The notes: generated from the letters alone by a model not told the origin. 64,000 nucleotides of DNA from Isoetes taiwanensis (GCA_021234155.1 JAJEKV010000064.1:806001-870000); one strand, 5' to 3'; shown: positions 11,319-22,202, numbered from the stretch's first letter. Made by a program: numbers and translations.

Positions 11319-12131
11319 TTACCTTGCTTCCACAGTATCACTCCATCTATAATTTTGATTAATAATGAAACCACGATATTTATAACTGGAAGCCAATTCG
11401 ACCTCTTCCCCTTTGTAAGTAAAATGAAAGTCTGAGGTTTTGAGAGTATCAAATATCATCACTTTAGTCTCTTTAAGATTGACTTTCATACTTATTGATC
11501 TACAAAAAGCATCCAACACATCTAAATGCCTTTGCATCTCTCCCTGGCTCCTAGAAAGTAGAACCACATCATCTGCATAAATAGTAGAGAAATAATATAT
11601 CCTCCCAAACTTGTGCCACCTCCTCTATGCTGCTCAATCCATGTTCCCAATGAATGTATAAAGATACCACATAGTGTAGGGAAAGCGGGCATCCCTGCTT
11701 CTCTCCTATATTACTTTCTACTCTTTTTTAATATTTATCATATAGAGGAATTGAGAGTTGAATTCAAACCTTTTCGTACAAGCCGGCTACAGAATTCATT
11801 AAGTTGGTTGGCTAAGCATGCTTTCCCAAAGTTTTTCCTTTCATACCATATCAAAAGCCTTAGAATAGTCAACAAAAGTGGCAAACATTGGTCTTTTTGT
11901 GCCTTTTATGGAACCCATCATAGCCCAGAAGGTCACTAAATGATCAATGATTGATATTTTGGGCTTGCCTTTTTGTCCGAATCCCCTTCTTTTCTGTCCA
12001 TGAGTTGATTTTGGTCTCAATAATTGTTCCAAAATGTTTAGAGAACAGACTTCTGGTTGATGATTTTGTAAGACCAGACATGGTATCATATCAATGTGGT
12101 TCTCACTTGTAGATGAGCATGAAGGGGACAT
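11319..12131 (-). pseudogene. LINE family F reverse transcriptase fragment
   Basis: The minus strand encodes an RT fragment: IDHLVTF, GTKRPMFATFVDYSKAFDMV (first catalytic aspartate block) at about 11.96-11.84 kb, a GEKQGCPLS-like block near 11.69 kb, an eroded YADD region near 11.58 kb, and SRSQGEMQRHLDVLDAFCRS, MKVNLKETKVMIF and ASSYKYRGFIINQNYRW ending near 11.33 kb. Frameshifts separate these parts. It is a truncated dead LINE of the same clade as families C, E and G. Confidence 0.8.
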
Positions 12132-12684
12132 GCCATTTAGAGTTTGAATAAGCTAGTGTTTGTCTTGCAAGTCTGTATAAAGATGTCGTTTTACGTTGTG
12201 TAGAGCAAGGTATATGCTTCTGAATTTGCTCATATGTTACTTCAGAAATGGTATCCTACTATTAAAGAGGTAAACAATAAGGGCCTTTTTTTAAAAAGAT
12301 GTTGTAACTGGAGGCTCGGCTTTCAACTATAGAAAAAAAAAACATTTTGGCATTAAGGCTAAAAACATGCATAGCTTTAAGAGATAGAATGCTCCACAAC
12401 ATTCTCACTGAGTAATTTGACATAAGATACTTTTCCCTTTGCTTGAACAAGAAGTCCTAGCCTTGTTGATGACAATGTTGTTTTTTGTGGTTTCATTTAG
12501 ATCGTGTCTCTTGTGGATTTCTTTCTCATTGTAGGTGTACCATTATGTGAACTCAGTCGCTGTCTTTTCTCCACTCTAGAACTATCAGACTCAAAGGTGT
12601 GTTGTCTCACTTTTCAATGGTGTTGCCCAAGTTCAATTCCTGAGGAGGACAATTTTTTAGAGCCTATGGTTTTATAGCTTATTT
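12132..12684. other. AT-rich stretch between two LINE relics
   Basis: Only short frames are seen. Part may be eroded LINE sequence, because LINE-F ends at one side and LINE-G begins at the other on the opposite strand. No motif is recognisable. Confidence 0.4.
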
Positions 12685-12944
12685 AAGATAGACCAATTGT
12701 AGTGTGGATGCTTTTCTTTCTTGTGGAGTTTCCAATCATTTTTAGTGTGTGCACCTTGTTAGAGGACAATAGAAACAGACCACATGATTTGTATTGCTGC
12801 TTTGTGAACTTTGCTAAAGCTTTCGAAACTTTGCTAAAGCTTTCGACATGGTCCATAGAGAGAATATGTTGACAAAATTGATGCAGTAAAGAGCCCTTAG
12901 AACATGCAAAATGTAGTATATAGGATCTACAAAACGGGCTCAAC
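12685..12944 (+). pseudogene. LINE family G reverse transcriptase, 5' part (split by LTR element)
   Basis: The plus strand reads through a frame change as an RT fingers/palm segment: a STID-like start, DNRNRPHDLYCCFVNFAKAF and then a second FDMVHRENMLTKLM, equivalent to LFVDFTKAFDMV in the other units. A 20-bp direct duplication (12807-12826 and 12827-12846) repeats the AKAF coding region. The text stops at 12944, exactly at the LTR element's target duplication, and resumes at 18840. Confidence 0.75.
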
Positions 12945-15727
12945 TGTAACGGACCTGGCCACTTAATGGTTCAGTATACGCATTTGTGTATGGTACGTAT
13001 ATGGGTTGTACTATATGTACTTGTGGCATGCATGCAGCATGGGCTCATGTAAACAAAGGGTTTACAAAATAAGGCAATATTGAAAAGAGGGCTTTTGGTG
13101 GTACGTGAAGCTCTTTGCAAGAGAAGGCTATTTGGGAGCATCAAAGCAGAGAAGCATTGGAGCTTATCAAAGTTGGAGACGAGAACGGAACTGCACCAAA
13201 TCTTCTCTTATCAGGTGGGGTTTTGAATTCTAAGGATTCAATTGAGGCTTGCATAGTCTGCTAAGAGTTAAATTGCATATGGTAAGAGCTGTGATTGAGA
13301 GGTTTTCCATCAGAGTAAGCAATCAGGAGGTGTTTAGGAGGTGTTTGTGGATATAAGAAGTATTAGGATAAGGCTTAAAGGAGGTCTGAATTAATCCTAA
13401 TTGGAAAACTATGGGCTGCACTAAGGGTTACATTCTGCAACAAAATCGTCACATGTAGAACCGGATCCTCTTGAGACTCTTGGTAATGACCTGGAACACA
13501 TCGATTTGGCTTGCTAAAGGGCCGAAATTGGAGAAGCAATAGTTGTTTGGCTGAAATTAGAGCTGGAAGTAGTTGTTGGATGGTGACAGTAGGCCAAAAA
13601 AAACAGCCCAGAATGACTTAGAATTGCCATAAAATGATGTGAATCTCTTATGGGTCTATCAGGATAGGCTTTAGCAGCAATAACGAACCTGATTATGGAG
13701 GTTTTGATCAAGATTGGGGGCTGCCGGATCTGTTTCATGTTTCAGAAGCCCAATCTATTTGTTGCTGCTGGATGATTTTTGATTGGAAACCACTTGGGTC
13801 AGGTCGATTTGGGGCTGGAACAGGCCGATTTCCCTGTGGGTCACTGGTATAGAGAGAATCCATGCCCAAAATCATAGCCAAAAGAGGCCGAGTTCTCTCT
13901 TTGTTTCTCTTTGTTTTTCTGCTGTAACTTTTGTGGTCTTCTTTGTTTGTTAATTGTCTATATTTGAATTTGTTAATTGGTGCTTGTAACAAGTTGTTAT
14001 TTTTAGGATACATAAAGATAAGAAAGGGAACATGAAAGTATAAGGTGTTGGGATCTAGCAAGCCATCCATCGAGTAAGTGAAGGCAAGCTTGGGTAAAAC
14101 AAAGAGACGAAGATATGTAAGAACTGGTTTTTTCATGAAAAATAATGTATAATACGGAATAAGATGTAATTCTAGGATTCAAAAGTCTAGAACCCTTGAA
14201 AATTGGTATTTCTTGGCTCTTGGAGATGGGATTCAGTCTAGGGATCAGTTGACAGATATTATATGCAGTTACGGTCACGAGACCTTAGAGATTTTTAAGC
14301 CGAAAGAGGACGAATTTTGAGTTTTACATTAGACGCATTAATAAATCCCTTAGCTAAGGAAGGTGGGTTTTAATTGAAATATTAAAACCTTAGCTAACAA
14401 TAAATTAAAGAGTGGAACCTTGGAGATCAACCAAGTTGGGGCCGAGAGAGAGAAATATGAGGTATATGGAGTGTCCAGATGAGGCTATGGTATGGAGCAC
14501 TGTAAGTCTAAGTGTATAACTGTAAGTTTTTAAGTTGTTGAGCTATAAGTTTTTAAGTTGTTGAGCTATATTTTATGAGAGGCATCATAGCTAATGGATT
14601 ATCCTCATAGGAGAATGGTAAGGTTTGCATTTTGTGGATTGGTAGCATCTTTCCTTGTCGTAGCTACATCAATGATAATTAGGCTTATGGCTTCCTCGAC
14701 GTGTTTGGATTGCAATCATTATCTTCATCAGTAACCTAGCTACTTCAACTTGGGCAGCTTGGGCAACATCAGCAGTAGTATGATCTAGGCACATTTATAG
14801 TAAACTCTCTAATGAACGCACATGTCATGGTCTTTGCATTGTTCCACTGTTGTCTTGGTATTTGATTATGTCTCTTGGAACCTCCGGGGCCTGGACTTCT
14901 AGGTTCTATGGCCTAGGTTGCTCCTCCGGATGCTTATGTTCATCCGTGATTCTCTGTGGTTGTTGTGCTCGTGACACCGGGCGTTAGTTCTCCGGCCTGA
15001 TTACTCTACGTCGATCAACTCTTGTGAACTCCATGGTAAGAGGTCCTCCAGCGGGCGTGGGGTGGGAAGGGTATCTTGATACGAGGTTCACCCCACCAAC
15101 TCCGCCCAACCTGGCTCGGAATGTGAGTGGGGCTCGGCATTTCTCTCGCTAATGGGGCCTCGCATGTAGGGTCGGCCGAGCTTCCCATTGTCCCGGAGCT
15201 ATGTGTCATGATGGTTTGATATTTTTGACTATGTCTTGCTTCTGATGTTCATGTTGATATTTCTTTGGATTATGTTGTCATTGTCTTAGCACTGTACTCA
15301 CGTAGGATTTTTCGTCTGTGTTTATGCTTATCCGAGATTTTCAGAGTATTCCATGCATGCAGTGGCAGCCAGGGATCCCCATTTAGTCACGAGGACTAAC
15401 CCCAGTGAGTGCATGTGCAGTGAATGAGCAAGGGATGGCAGCGGTGCAGTTGAGGATCGTGGTGGAGCGAAGCTCTTGGGAGGAATTGTTCACAATTAGC
15501 TGTTATATTTGTTGAGAATATGGATTCTTTGGATGTTAATGTTATCTGATTATATTGAGATCATAAGTATTTTGCTTATTGAGTTTTGAGCGTGTCATTT
15601 CAACTGTGCAAGAGGAAGATTTAATTCTTCGCCATATCCAATTGTTTGCCACACCAACCTAGAATTAGCACAGTATTGACAAGATCCCGAGTTGCCTAGA
15701 GGGTCAACTCCCGGGCTAAATCCGCCA
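12945..15727 (+). repeat. 5' LTR
   Basis: It begins TGTAACGGACCTGG and ends CCGCCA. It contains no long frame; the longest minus-strand frame (133 codons, 14136-13735) is also present in the 3' LTR and has no family features. GC-rich patches at 14880-15180 differ strongly from the 3' LTR, while the flanking sequence is almost identical. Confidence 0.92.
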
Positions 15728-16057
15728 GTTTGGTATCGAGGCGAAGTTGGATCTTTGGGAGTTGGCTTGTTTGGTTGTGGCATTGTGATGCTAATGGTTT
15801 TTCTCTTTCAGAGACATCGGCAGATGGTATCCTCAGAGGGAGGAGCAGTATCTAGAGGGGGTTAGCATATGAAGGTGCTAAGCAAGAATTCCCCATGTAA
15901 GCATCAGAAGTAGCTTTCGACGATGTAGAGGTACAGCTTTCCTTGTATAGATTTGGTGTATATATGATCATGATAGTTCTAGAGGATTTGACAAGTGCTG
16001 CTAAGATCTCAGGATTGACCCATGAGGACATGGGTTAATTTTTAGAAGGGGAGACCG
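15728..16057 (+). other. Internal region with PBS and PPT
   Basis: Three bases after the LTR, TGGTATCGAGGCGAAG (15731-15746) resembles the TGGTATCAGAGC primer-binding site complementary to the 3' end of initiator-methionine tRNA. Just before the 3' LTR is a polypurine tract, AGAAGGGGAGA (about 16044-16054). The roughly 300 bases between them encode nothing recognisable; they could hold a packaging signal. Confidence 0.85.
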
Positions 16058-18834
16058 TGAACGGACCCGCCACTTAATGGTTCAAGATACGCATTTGTGT
16101 ATGGTACGTATATGGGTTGTACTATATGTACTTGTGGCATGCATGCAGCATGGGCTCATGTAAACAAAGGGTTTACAAAATAAGGCAATATTGAAAAGAG
16201 GGCTTTTGGTGGTACGTGAAGCTCTTTGCAAGAGAAGGCTATTTGGGAGCATCAAAGCAGAGAAGCATTGGAGCTTATCAAAGTTGGAGACGAGAACGGA
16301 ACTGCACCAAATCTTCTCTTATCAGGTGGGGTTTTGAATTCTAAGGATTCAATTGAGGCTTGCATAGTCTGCTAAGAGTTAAATTGCATATGGTAAGAGC
16401 TGTGATTGAGAGGTTTTCCATCAGAGTAAGCAATCAGGAGGTGTTTAGGAGGTGTTTGTGGATATAAGAAGTATTAGGATAAGGCTTAAAGGAGGTCTGA
16501 ATTAATCCTAATTGGAAAACTATGGGCTGCACTAAGGGTTACATTCTGCAACAAAATCGTCACATGTAGAACCGGATCCTCTTGAGACTCTTGGTAATGA
16601 CCTGGAACACATCGATTTGGCTTGCTAAAGGGCCGAAATTGGAGAAGCAATAGTTGTTTGGCTGAAATTAGAGCTGGAAGTAGTTGTTGGATGGTGACAG
16701 TAGGCCAAAAAAAAACAGCCCAGAATGACTTAGAATTGCCATAAAATGATGTGAATCTCTTATGGGTCTATCAGGATAGGCTTTAGCAGCAATAACGAAC
16801 CTGATTATGGAGGTTTTGATCAAGATTGGGGGCTGCCGGATCTGTTTCATGTTTCAGAAGCCCAATCTATTTGTTGCTGCTGGATGATTTTTGATTGGAA
16901 ACCACTTGGGTCAGGTCGATTTGGGGCTGGAACAGGCCGATTTCCCTGTGGGTCACTGGTATAGAGAGAATCCATGCCCAAAATCATAGCCAAAAGAGGC
17001 CGAGTTCTCTCTTTGTTTCTCTTTGTTTTTCTGCTGTAACTTTTGTGGTCTTCTTTGTTTGTTAATTGTCTATATTTGAATTTGTTAATTGGTGCTTGTA
17101 ACAAGTTGTTATTTTTAGGATACATAAAGATAAGAAAGGGAACATGAAAGTATAAGGTGTTGGGATCTAGCAAGCCATCCATCGAGTAAGTGAAGGCAAG
17201 CTTGGGTAAAACAAAGAGACGAAGATATGTAAGAACTGGTTTTTTCATGAAAAATAATGTATAATACGGAATAAGATGTAATTCTAGGATTCAAAAGTCT
17301 AGAACCCTTGAAAATTGGTATTTCTTGGCTCTTGGAGATGGGATTCAGTCTAGGGATCAGTTGACAGATATTATATGCAGTTACGGTCACGAGACCTTAG
17401 AGATTTTTAAGCCGAAAGAGGACGAATTTTGAGTTTTACATTAGACGCATTAATAAATCCCTTAGCTAAGGAAGGTGGGTTTTTAATTGAAATATTAAAA
17501 ACCTTAGCTAACAATAAATTAAAGAGTGGAACCTTGGAGATCAACTGAAGTTGGGGCCGAGAGAGAGAAATATGAGGTATATGGAGTGTCCAGATGAGGC
17601 TATGGTATGGAGCACTGTAAGTCTAAGTGTATAACTGTAAGTTTTTAAGTTGTTGAGCTATAAGTTTTTAAGTTGTTGAGCTATATTTTATGAGAGGCAT
17701 CATAGCTAATGGATTATCCTCATAGGAGAATGGTAAGGTTTGCATTTTGTGGATTGGTAGCATCTTTCCTTGTCGTAGCTACATCAATGATAATTAGGCT
17801 TATGGCTTCCTCGACGTGTTTGGATTGCAATCATTATCTTCATCAAGAACCTAGCTACTTCAACTTGGGCAAACTTTGGGCAACATCACAGTAGTATGAT
17901 CTAGGCACATTTATAGTAAACTCTCTAATGAACGCATGTCATGGTCTTTGCATTGTTCCACCGCTGTCTTGGTATTTGATTATGTCTCTTGGAACCTCCT
18001 GGTCGGACTTCTAGGTTCTGGTGGCCTAGGTTGCTCGCATGCTTATGTTCATCCGTGATTCTCTCGTGGTTATTGTGCTCTGTGACACCGGGCGTTAGTT
18101 CTCCCCGGCCGGATTGCTACGCCGGGCCAACCCTTGTGAACTCCATGGTAAGAGGTCCTCCAAATACGGGCGTAATGGGAAGGGTATCGCGATACGAGGT
18201 TCACCCCACCAACTCCGCCAATCGGGGCTCTAATGTGAGTCGGCCGGCATTTCTCTCGCTAATGGGGCCTCGCATGTAGGTCGGCCGAGCTTCCCATTGT
18301 CCCGGAGCTATGTGTCATGATGGTTTGATATTTTTGACTATGTCTTGCTTCTGATGTTCATGTTGATATTTCTTTGGATTATGTTGTCATTGTCTTAGCA
18401 CTGTACTCACGTAGGATTTTTCGTCTGTGTTTATGCTTATCCGAGATTTTCAGAGTATTCCATGCATGCAAAGGGCGGCCGGGATCCCCATTTAGTCACG
18501 AGGACTAACCCCAGTGAGTGCATGTGCAGTGAATGAGCAAGGGATGGCAGCGGTGCAGTTGAGGATCGTGGTGGAGCGAAGCTCTTGGGAGGAATTGTTC
18601 ACAATTAGCTGTTATATTTGTTGAGAATATGGATTCTTTGGATGTTAATGTTATCTGATTATATTGAGATCATAAGTATTTTGCTTATTGAGTTTTGAGC
18701 GTGTCATTTCAACTGTGCAAGAGGAAGATTCAATTCTTCGCCATATCCAATTGTTTGCCACACCAACCTAGAATTAGCACAGTATTGACAAGATCCCGAG
18801 TTGCCTAGAGGGTCAACTCGGCAGGCTCGTCACA
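16058..18834 (+). repeat. 3' LTR
   Basis: It begins TGAACGGACCCG and ends CGTCACA, followed by the TCAAC target duplication. It matches the 5' LTR almost base for base except near the ends, in small homopolymer differences, and in the clustered GC-rich patches at 17990-18290. Confidence 0.92.
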
Positions 18835-18839
18835 TCAAC

Positions 18840-19260
18840 TCGAATGCCACCATATTGGAGTCTGTCAAGGACGGTGCCCACTCACTCCCATATTGTTTGA
18901 ATTGTATATTGATTAGCTTGAGGATTGGCTTACACAGCCTGGAGGTGGGGGAGCCGGGCTTGCTCACCATATCATCCGGCAACTGATATATGTGGATGAC
19001 GTGGACCTTTTAGCATCATCTCAAGTATGTAACATCTGGATGCACTGAGTACTTTTTGGCAAGCCACGAAGATGCATGTAATTGCCAAGTAAAATCACTG
19101 TAGTGGCATCTAAAGAGGGTCGTTGCAGCAACCAAGAATGCTTTGTTAACGCTCCTGGTTTGCCACGTGGCACGATGCTATTTGGGCAGGCCACACATCT
19201 TGGATTTTCCGATAGGAAATTTGTGACAATGCGCCACTGTGGCACCGCTTGAAAATTTCT
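18840..19260 (+). pseudogene. LINE family G reverse transcriptase, 3' part
   Basis: It continues the RT cut at 12944: a CPLTPILFELYID-like block, LEDWL, a GGAGLLTISS segment, a decayed YxDD near 18.99 kb, then LDALSTFWQATKMHV, a KEGRCSNQECFVNAPGL segment and an end near 19.25 kb. Frame changes and stops are present. Joined across the LTR insertion the order of RT blocks is right, which confirms nested insertion. Confidence 0.75.
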
Positions 19261-19638
19261 CTGTGAGAAACTCCTCTCCTTGTGGGTTTCCTAAGACTCA
19301 AACAATTTTATTCTATTACAAGAATTTATCGCGACGGCAGTCGCCATCGTCAGTAGTTCTTTTTAATGGATGGAATCTGATTGTGGCAAATAATAATTCC
19401 ATTAGACAAAGGGAACCATACAAAAAGAATGTGCTATTGTGTGAAAGAGTGATGTTTGTCTTTTGGAACTGGCTACATAAATTCGTAAAAAGAAGCCATT
19501 AAATTTGTTGGTGTAGTTTAGGGAATGCCATAATCATATATGAAGCTAAAAAAGTATTGTGTAGAAAAAAACTAAGGTTTGTCTATTTGAACTTGCCACA
19601 TAATGTCAAATTGCCATTAAACATACTCTGTGTAACGT
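19261..19638. other. Stretch without a recognisable gene
   Basis: Two loosely similar phrases occur, GTTTGTCTTTTGGAACTGG (near 19453) and GGTTTGTCTATTTGAACTTG (near 19574), each followed by CCATTAAA. They could be eroded terminal repeats. Nothing else is recognised. Confidence 0.35.
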
Positions 19639-20000
19639 TCCTAACCGACATGCCCTTAGCCAACTGGGCAAAACCGTCTAGACGTTTATGAGTAGTCGCT
19701 TCTACCCATTTATGCCGGTGTCTCGGGAATGCCCCACAGACACATTCAAGGAGCATCCAAGGCTATACCATGTCTATGTCATACCATGTCACAATGATTA
19801 CAAGTCTTTGCAAATTACCCATGCATATAGGCACCAATGGACACTCGAACTCGAGACCTGCTCTGATACCAACTGTGACGTGCCTAACCGACATGCCCTT
19901 AACCAACTGAGCAAAACCGTCTAGACGTTTATGAGTAGTCGCTTTTATCCATTTATGCCGGTGTCTCGGGAACACCCCACAGGCACATTCAAGGTTCGAA
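19639..20000 (-). repeat. Duplicated tRNA-derived (SINE-like) repeat
   Basis: A block of about 115 bp beginning CCTAACCGACATGCCCTTA occurs twice in direct orientation (about 19643-19757 and 19883-19997) with some substitutions. Read on the minus strand, the second copy plus the sequence to its left resembles a tRNA gene: GCTCAGTTGGTTAAGGGCAT (A-box), then TTGGTATCAGAGC, then GAGTTCGAGTGTCC (B-box). A pol III promoter head followed by an unrelated body is typical of SINEs. The first copy lacks the B-box part. Confidence 0.55.
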
Positions 20001-20366
20001 TACTCGAGCGGTCTACCATGGGCCCGTTACATCTTGAATACATGCGTAGAACAGTTGATGATGATTTTAAACTAGCTATTTTGTCCAGTAGAGTTTTGCA
20101 CTCAGTTGACCAATCAATTGGATTGATTCTCTGTATAACGATCTTTTGCCTTTTCTTGTCCATGTACTTACTTTGTACGACGATGATGTGAAATACCTGA
20201 GGGATCCATAATAGCCTTTATATCTCTATTTGAAACATTGATTGATTTGCGCATCAATTGATAGGCAGTAGGCCTCTCCAGTTGAGTCGGTTAATTTTGC
20301 TTAGACAATGTATAAGCATTATTTCATTAATTGGAGAAAATAATGCAATTTTGAGAATTTTAAGCA

Positions 20367-21066
20367 CACCTAAATTGCTCAAGCACGAATATTTTCACCT
20401 AGTTCTCGAGCCCAAGATACATGAGGTCATTAACATACACATATACATACAAATTATGTGTTATACTTTTACGTGTACGTGATACTTGTACAAGCCCAAT
20501 AATGGCGCTACAATCTACACCAATAATTCACATCAATTTTAGTTCGCTATAAAAACAGGTCCATCCGGTCATTCATCTTGCATGGCTTCCTTGCCTCCTC
20601 ATCCGTAGCACATCCGATCCTTCAAGTGCTACTTGAGCTACAACGATCTGTGTTAATGCTATAGAAATGGTGTTAATCTTGATCCATGGCCCGGGGGTTT
20701 CACCTACTATAAAAGTGATACGCCACGTGCGTTAATGGGGTCAGCAAAAAACCCTCCGTATACGCCTTGTCCAACCTTCTAAATGCCCCTTCCCGTATAC
20801 ACATTACACTGGATTCCCCCCCAGAAAACCCCCTAGCCAAGCCCCTATCCGTATTTATACATACGGTTTAGGGTAAAAAAAAACCCACCCCTTTCACTCA
20901 CATGGTACATACGCCTTAAAGTATGTGACATCCCCGGGATCCATGGCTCCAGTCCAAAGCAGATGGTCCTGCGAGTGCTTGCAGGAAGCTCACTCGTGTT
21001 GTGGTCCACCTTTATTGGCTTCCTGACCAGGAGATCTTTGAGCTGAATGCCATCACCTTAGCAGGT
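20367..21066 (+). pseudogene. Copy A of an 80-residue protein gene, broken by a MITE
   Basis: The start ATG at about 20582 is followed by a frame with two stops (TAG at the ninth codon, TAA in the middle). If the 247-bp insertion at 20691-20937 and one target copy are ignored, the frame continues to DPWLQSKADGPASACRKL and ends GVDDE-stop at 21066. Residue by residue this is collinear with the intact copy at 21563-21805: SYNDL versus NYNDL, DPWLQSK versus DPYLRSK, VHLYWLPDQE versus IHLIWLPERN, and a shared VDDE end. The upstream region (20370-20580) is also similar to that of copy B, including CACACCTAAATT, CAATAATTCACATCAAT and a TATAAAA box. The family is unknown. Confidence 0.65.
20681..20947. 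mobile_element. 247-bp MITE with 10-bp target duplication
   Basis: The insert at 20691-20937 is flanked by GATCCATGGC at 20681-20690 and 20938-20947. Its ends are imperfect inverted repeats, CCGGGGGTTTCAC at the left and GTGACATCCCCGG at the right. It has no coding capacity. A 9-10 bp duplication with short terminal repeats is typical of Mutator-like (MULE-derived) elements. It sits exactly inside copy A of the 80-residue gene, which proves that it is an insertion. Confidence 0.8.
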
Positions 21067-21334
21067 GTTGATGATGAGTGAATCGTTGAAGACTTGTGTA
21101 CCTGCCAATAATGATATATGGGCACTTCTATAGTATGTAAGGATGTAATAAGCATAATCAATGTTATCAGTGATGACTACTGTATCTGTTAAGGATATAA
21201 TAATGATATGAGCACCTATGAACTATGTAAGGATGTAATAGCACAATGAATATTATCTGATGTATCATACCTGAGTATAGTGTAAAGTTGTGCTTTTCGA
21301 CCTCCACTTTATTTGCAAGCAGTCCCTAATTTCA

Positions 21335-21562
21335 ATCACACCTAAATTACTCAAGCACAAATACTTTTACCTTAGTAAAATCCACAAAGCATGTTTTCAC
21401 TTGATACACATATCCATACAAAATATGCATTATACTTGTACGTATACATGAGTCTTATATACGCTCAATAATGAAACTACAGTCTACCCCAATAATTCAC
21501 ATCAATAATTTTACTTCACTATAAAAGCAGCTCACTTCGGGGCTAGAGGTCATTCATCTCCC
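21335..21562 (+). promoter_or_regulatory. Promoter-like region of the 80-residue protein gene (copy B)
   Basis: This region is conserved with the sequence upstream of copy A: CACACCTAAATTACTCAAGCA, ATACATACAAA-like blocks, a CAATAATTCACATCAAT element and ACTATAAAAGCAG (TATA box near 21520) about 40 bases before the ATG. Its conservation together with the coding part suggests that whole gene units were duplicated. Confidence 0.5.
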
Positions 21563-21805
21563 ATGGATTTTTCACCTTCTTCTGTTCACCACATTGAGGC
21601 GATCAAGTGCTCAATGAACTACAATGATCTTGTCGGTTGCCTAGACAGGGGTATTCTTCTTGATCCCTACCTTCGATCCAAAGCTATGGGCGCTGAGATT
21701 CGTTGCCCTAGGCTAATTTGTGTTATGATCCACCTCATTTGGCTTCCTGAGCGCAATAGCTATAAGATATCAAGGATCACTCCTGCAGCTGTTGATGATG
21801 AATGA
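21563..21805 (+). CDS. Hypothetical 80-residue protein (copy B)
   Basis: An intact frame of 80 codons begins at the first ATG after a TATA box and ends with TGA. The protein has MDFSPSSVHHIEAIKCSMNY at the start, a DPYLRSKAMGAEIRCP centre, a hydrophobic LICVMIHLIWLPE stretch and an acidic VDDE end. The start matches that of the diverged copy A at 20.58 kb, and similarity persists through the frame, so it is or was under protein-level selection. No signal peptide or known domain is recognised. The TATGATCCACCTCATTTGG region could form a short amphipathic segment. It lies next to, and convergent with, the minus-strand gene ending near 22 kb and may be cargo of the same element. Confidence 0.55.
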   Translation: MDFSPSSVHHIEAIKCSMNYNDLVGCLDRGILLDPYLRSKAMGAEIRCPRLICVMIHLIWLPERNSYKISRITPAAVDDE

Positions 21806-21944
21806 ATCACCTGTTCAACATTGTATAGTGTAAGAGCTCTTGTGTTAAGATGAAAAATGCAAGACATAATGAATAATAACTAGTCTATTGTACCTTGCAT
21901 ACTTATATGATATAGTAATTATGTAAAACAGTATTGCATACCTC

Positions 21945-22200
21945 AAGAGTTCTCATCATCCTCGTTAGCTTCTTTAGCCACTAATTCTAATAGTTATGTA
22001 CAAGAAAAGTTGTGTTGCTGAGTAGATGAATAATGCATATCTTACCTCAAGAATCCGCTGCATCGTGCTTAGCTTCATTAGCCACCAATTGTCCCCTTCA
22101 TCTTCACCTTCAATAGCCTCAAGTGCCCCCTTCATCTTCAGCAGCTTCTTTAGCTAATAATTCTTGGAGCTGGAATCCTACACTTGTAGGGATCATTACT
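21945..22200 (-). repeat. Triplicated terminal exon-like unit
   Basis: Three similar units occur on the minus strand. The one nearest the gene encodes QELLAKEAAEDEGGT then TGA. The next encodes LVANEAKHDAADS then TGA, and the last LVAKEANEDDENS then TGA. The second and third are each followed by a splice-donor-like GAG-GTAAG or GAG-GTATG. They look like duplicated copies of the 3' coding end of the gene at 22.2-25.1 kb, each ending with a stop at the same position. Confidence 0.45.
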
Positions 22201-22202
22201 TG

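Larger units (their letters stand above)
12940..18839 (+). mobile_element. Complete non-coding LTR retroelement with giant LTRs
   Basis: Two direct repeats of 2783 bp (12945-15727) and 2777 bp (16058-18834) begin with TG and end with CA. They are flanked by the same 5-bp target duplication TCAAC (12940-12944 and 18835-18839). Between them are 330 bp with a primer-binding site right after the 5' LTR and a purine-rich tract right before the 3' LTR. No gag, protease, integrase, RT or RNase H frame exists in the LTRs or interior, so the element must have been mobilised in trans. It lies inside LINE-G, whose RT continues on both sides. Orientation comes from the order PBS then PPT. The LTRs are nearly identical over most of their length, which suggests recent insertion. 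Confidence 0.92.

Noticed and set aside
13735-17390. Identical 133- and 91-codon minus-strand frames at 13.7-14.3 kb and 16.8-17.4 kb
   Set aside because: They are the same position in the two LTRs; identity reflects the LTR pair and not a duplicated gene.
12945-18834. Tandem segmental duplication of host DNA
   Set aside because: TG/CA ends, 5-bp target duplication, PBS and PPT identify LTRs.
19844-19930. True tRNA gene on the minus strand
   Set aside because: The A- and B-box-like motifs are there, but no convincing cloverleaf or anticodon arm could be drawn; a SINE head is more likely.
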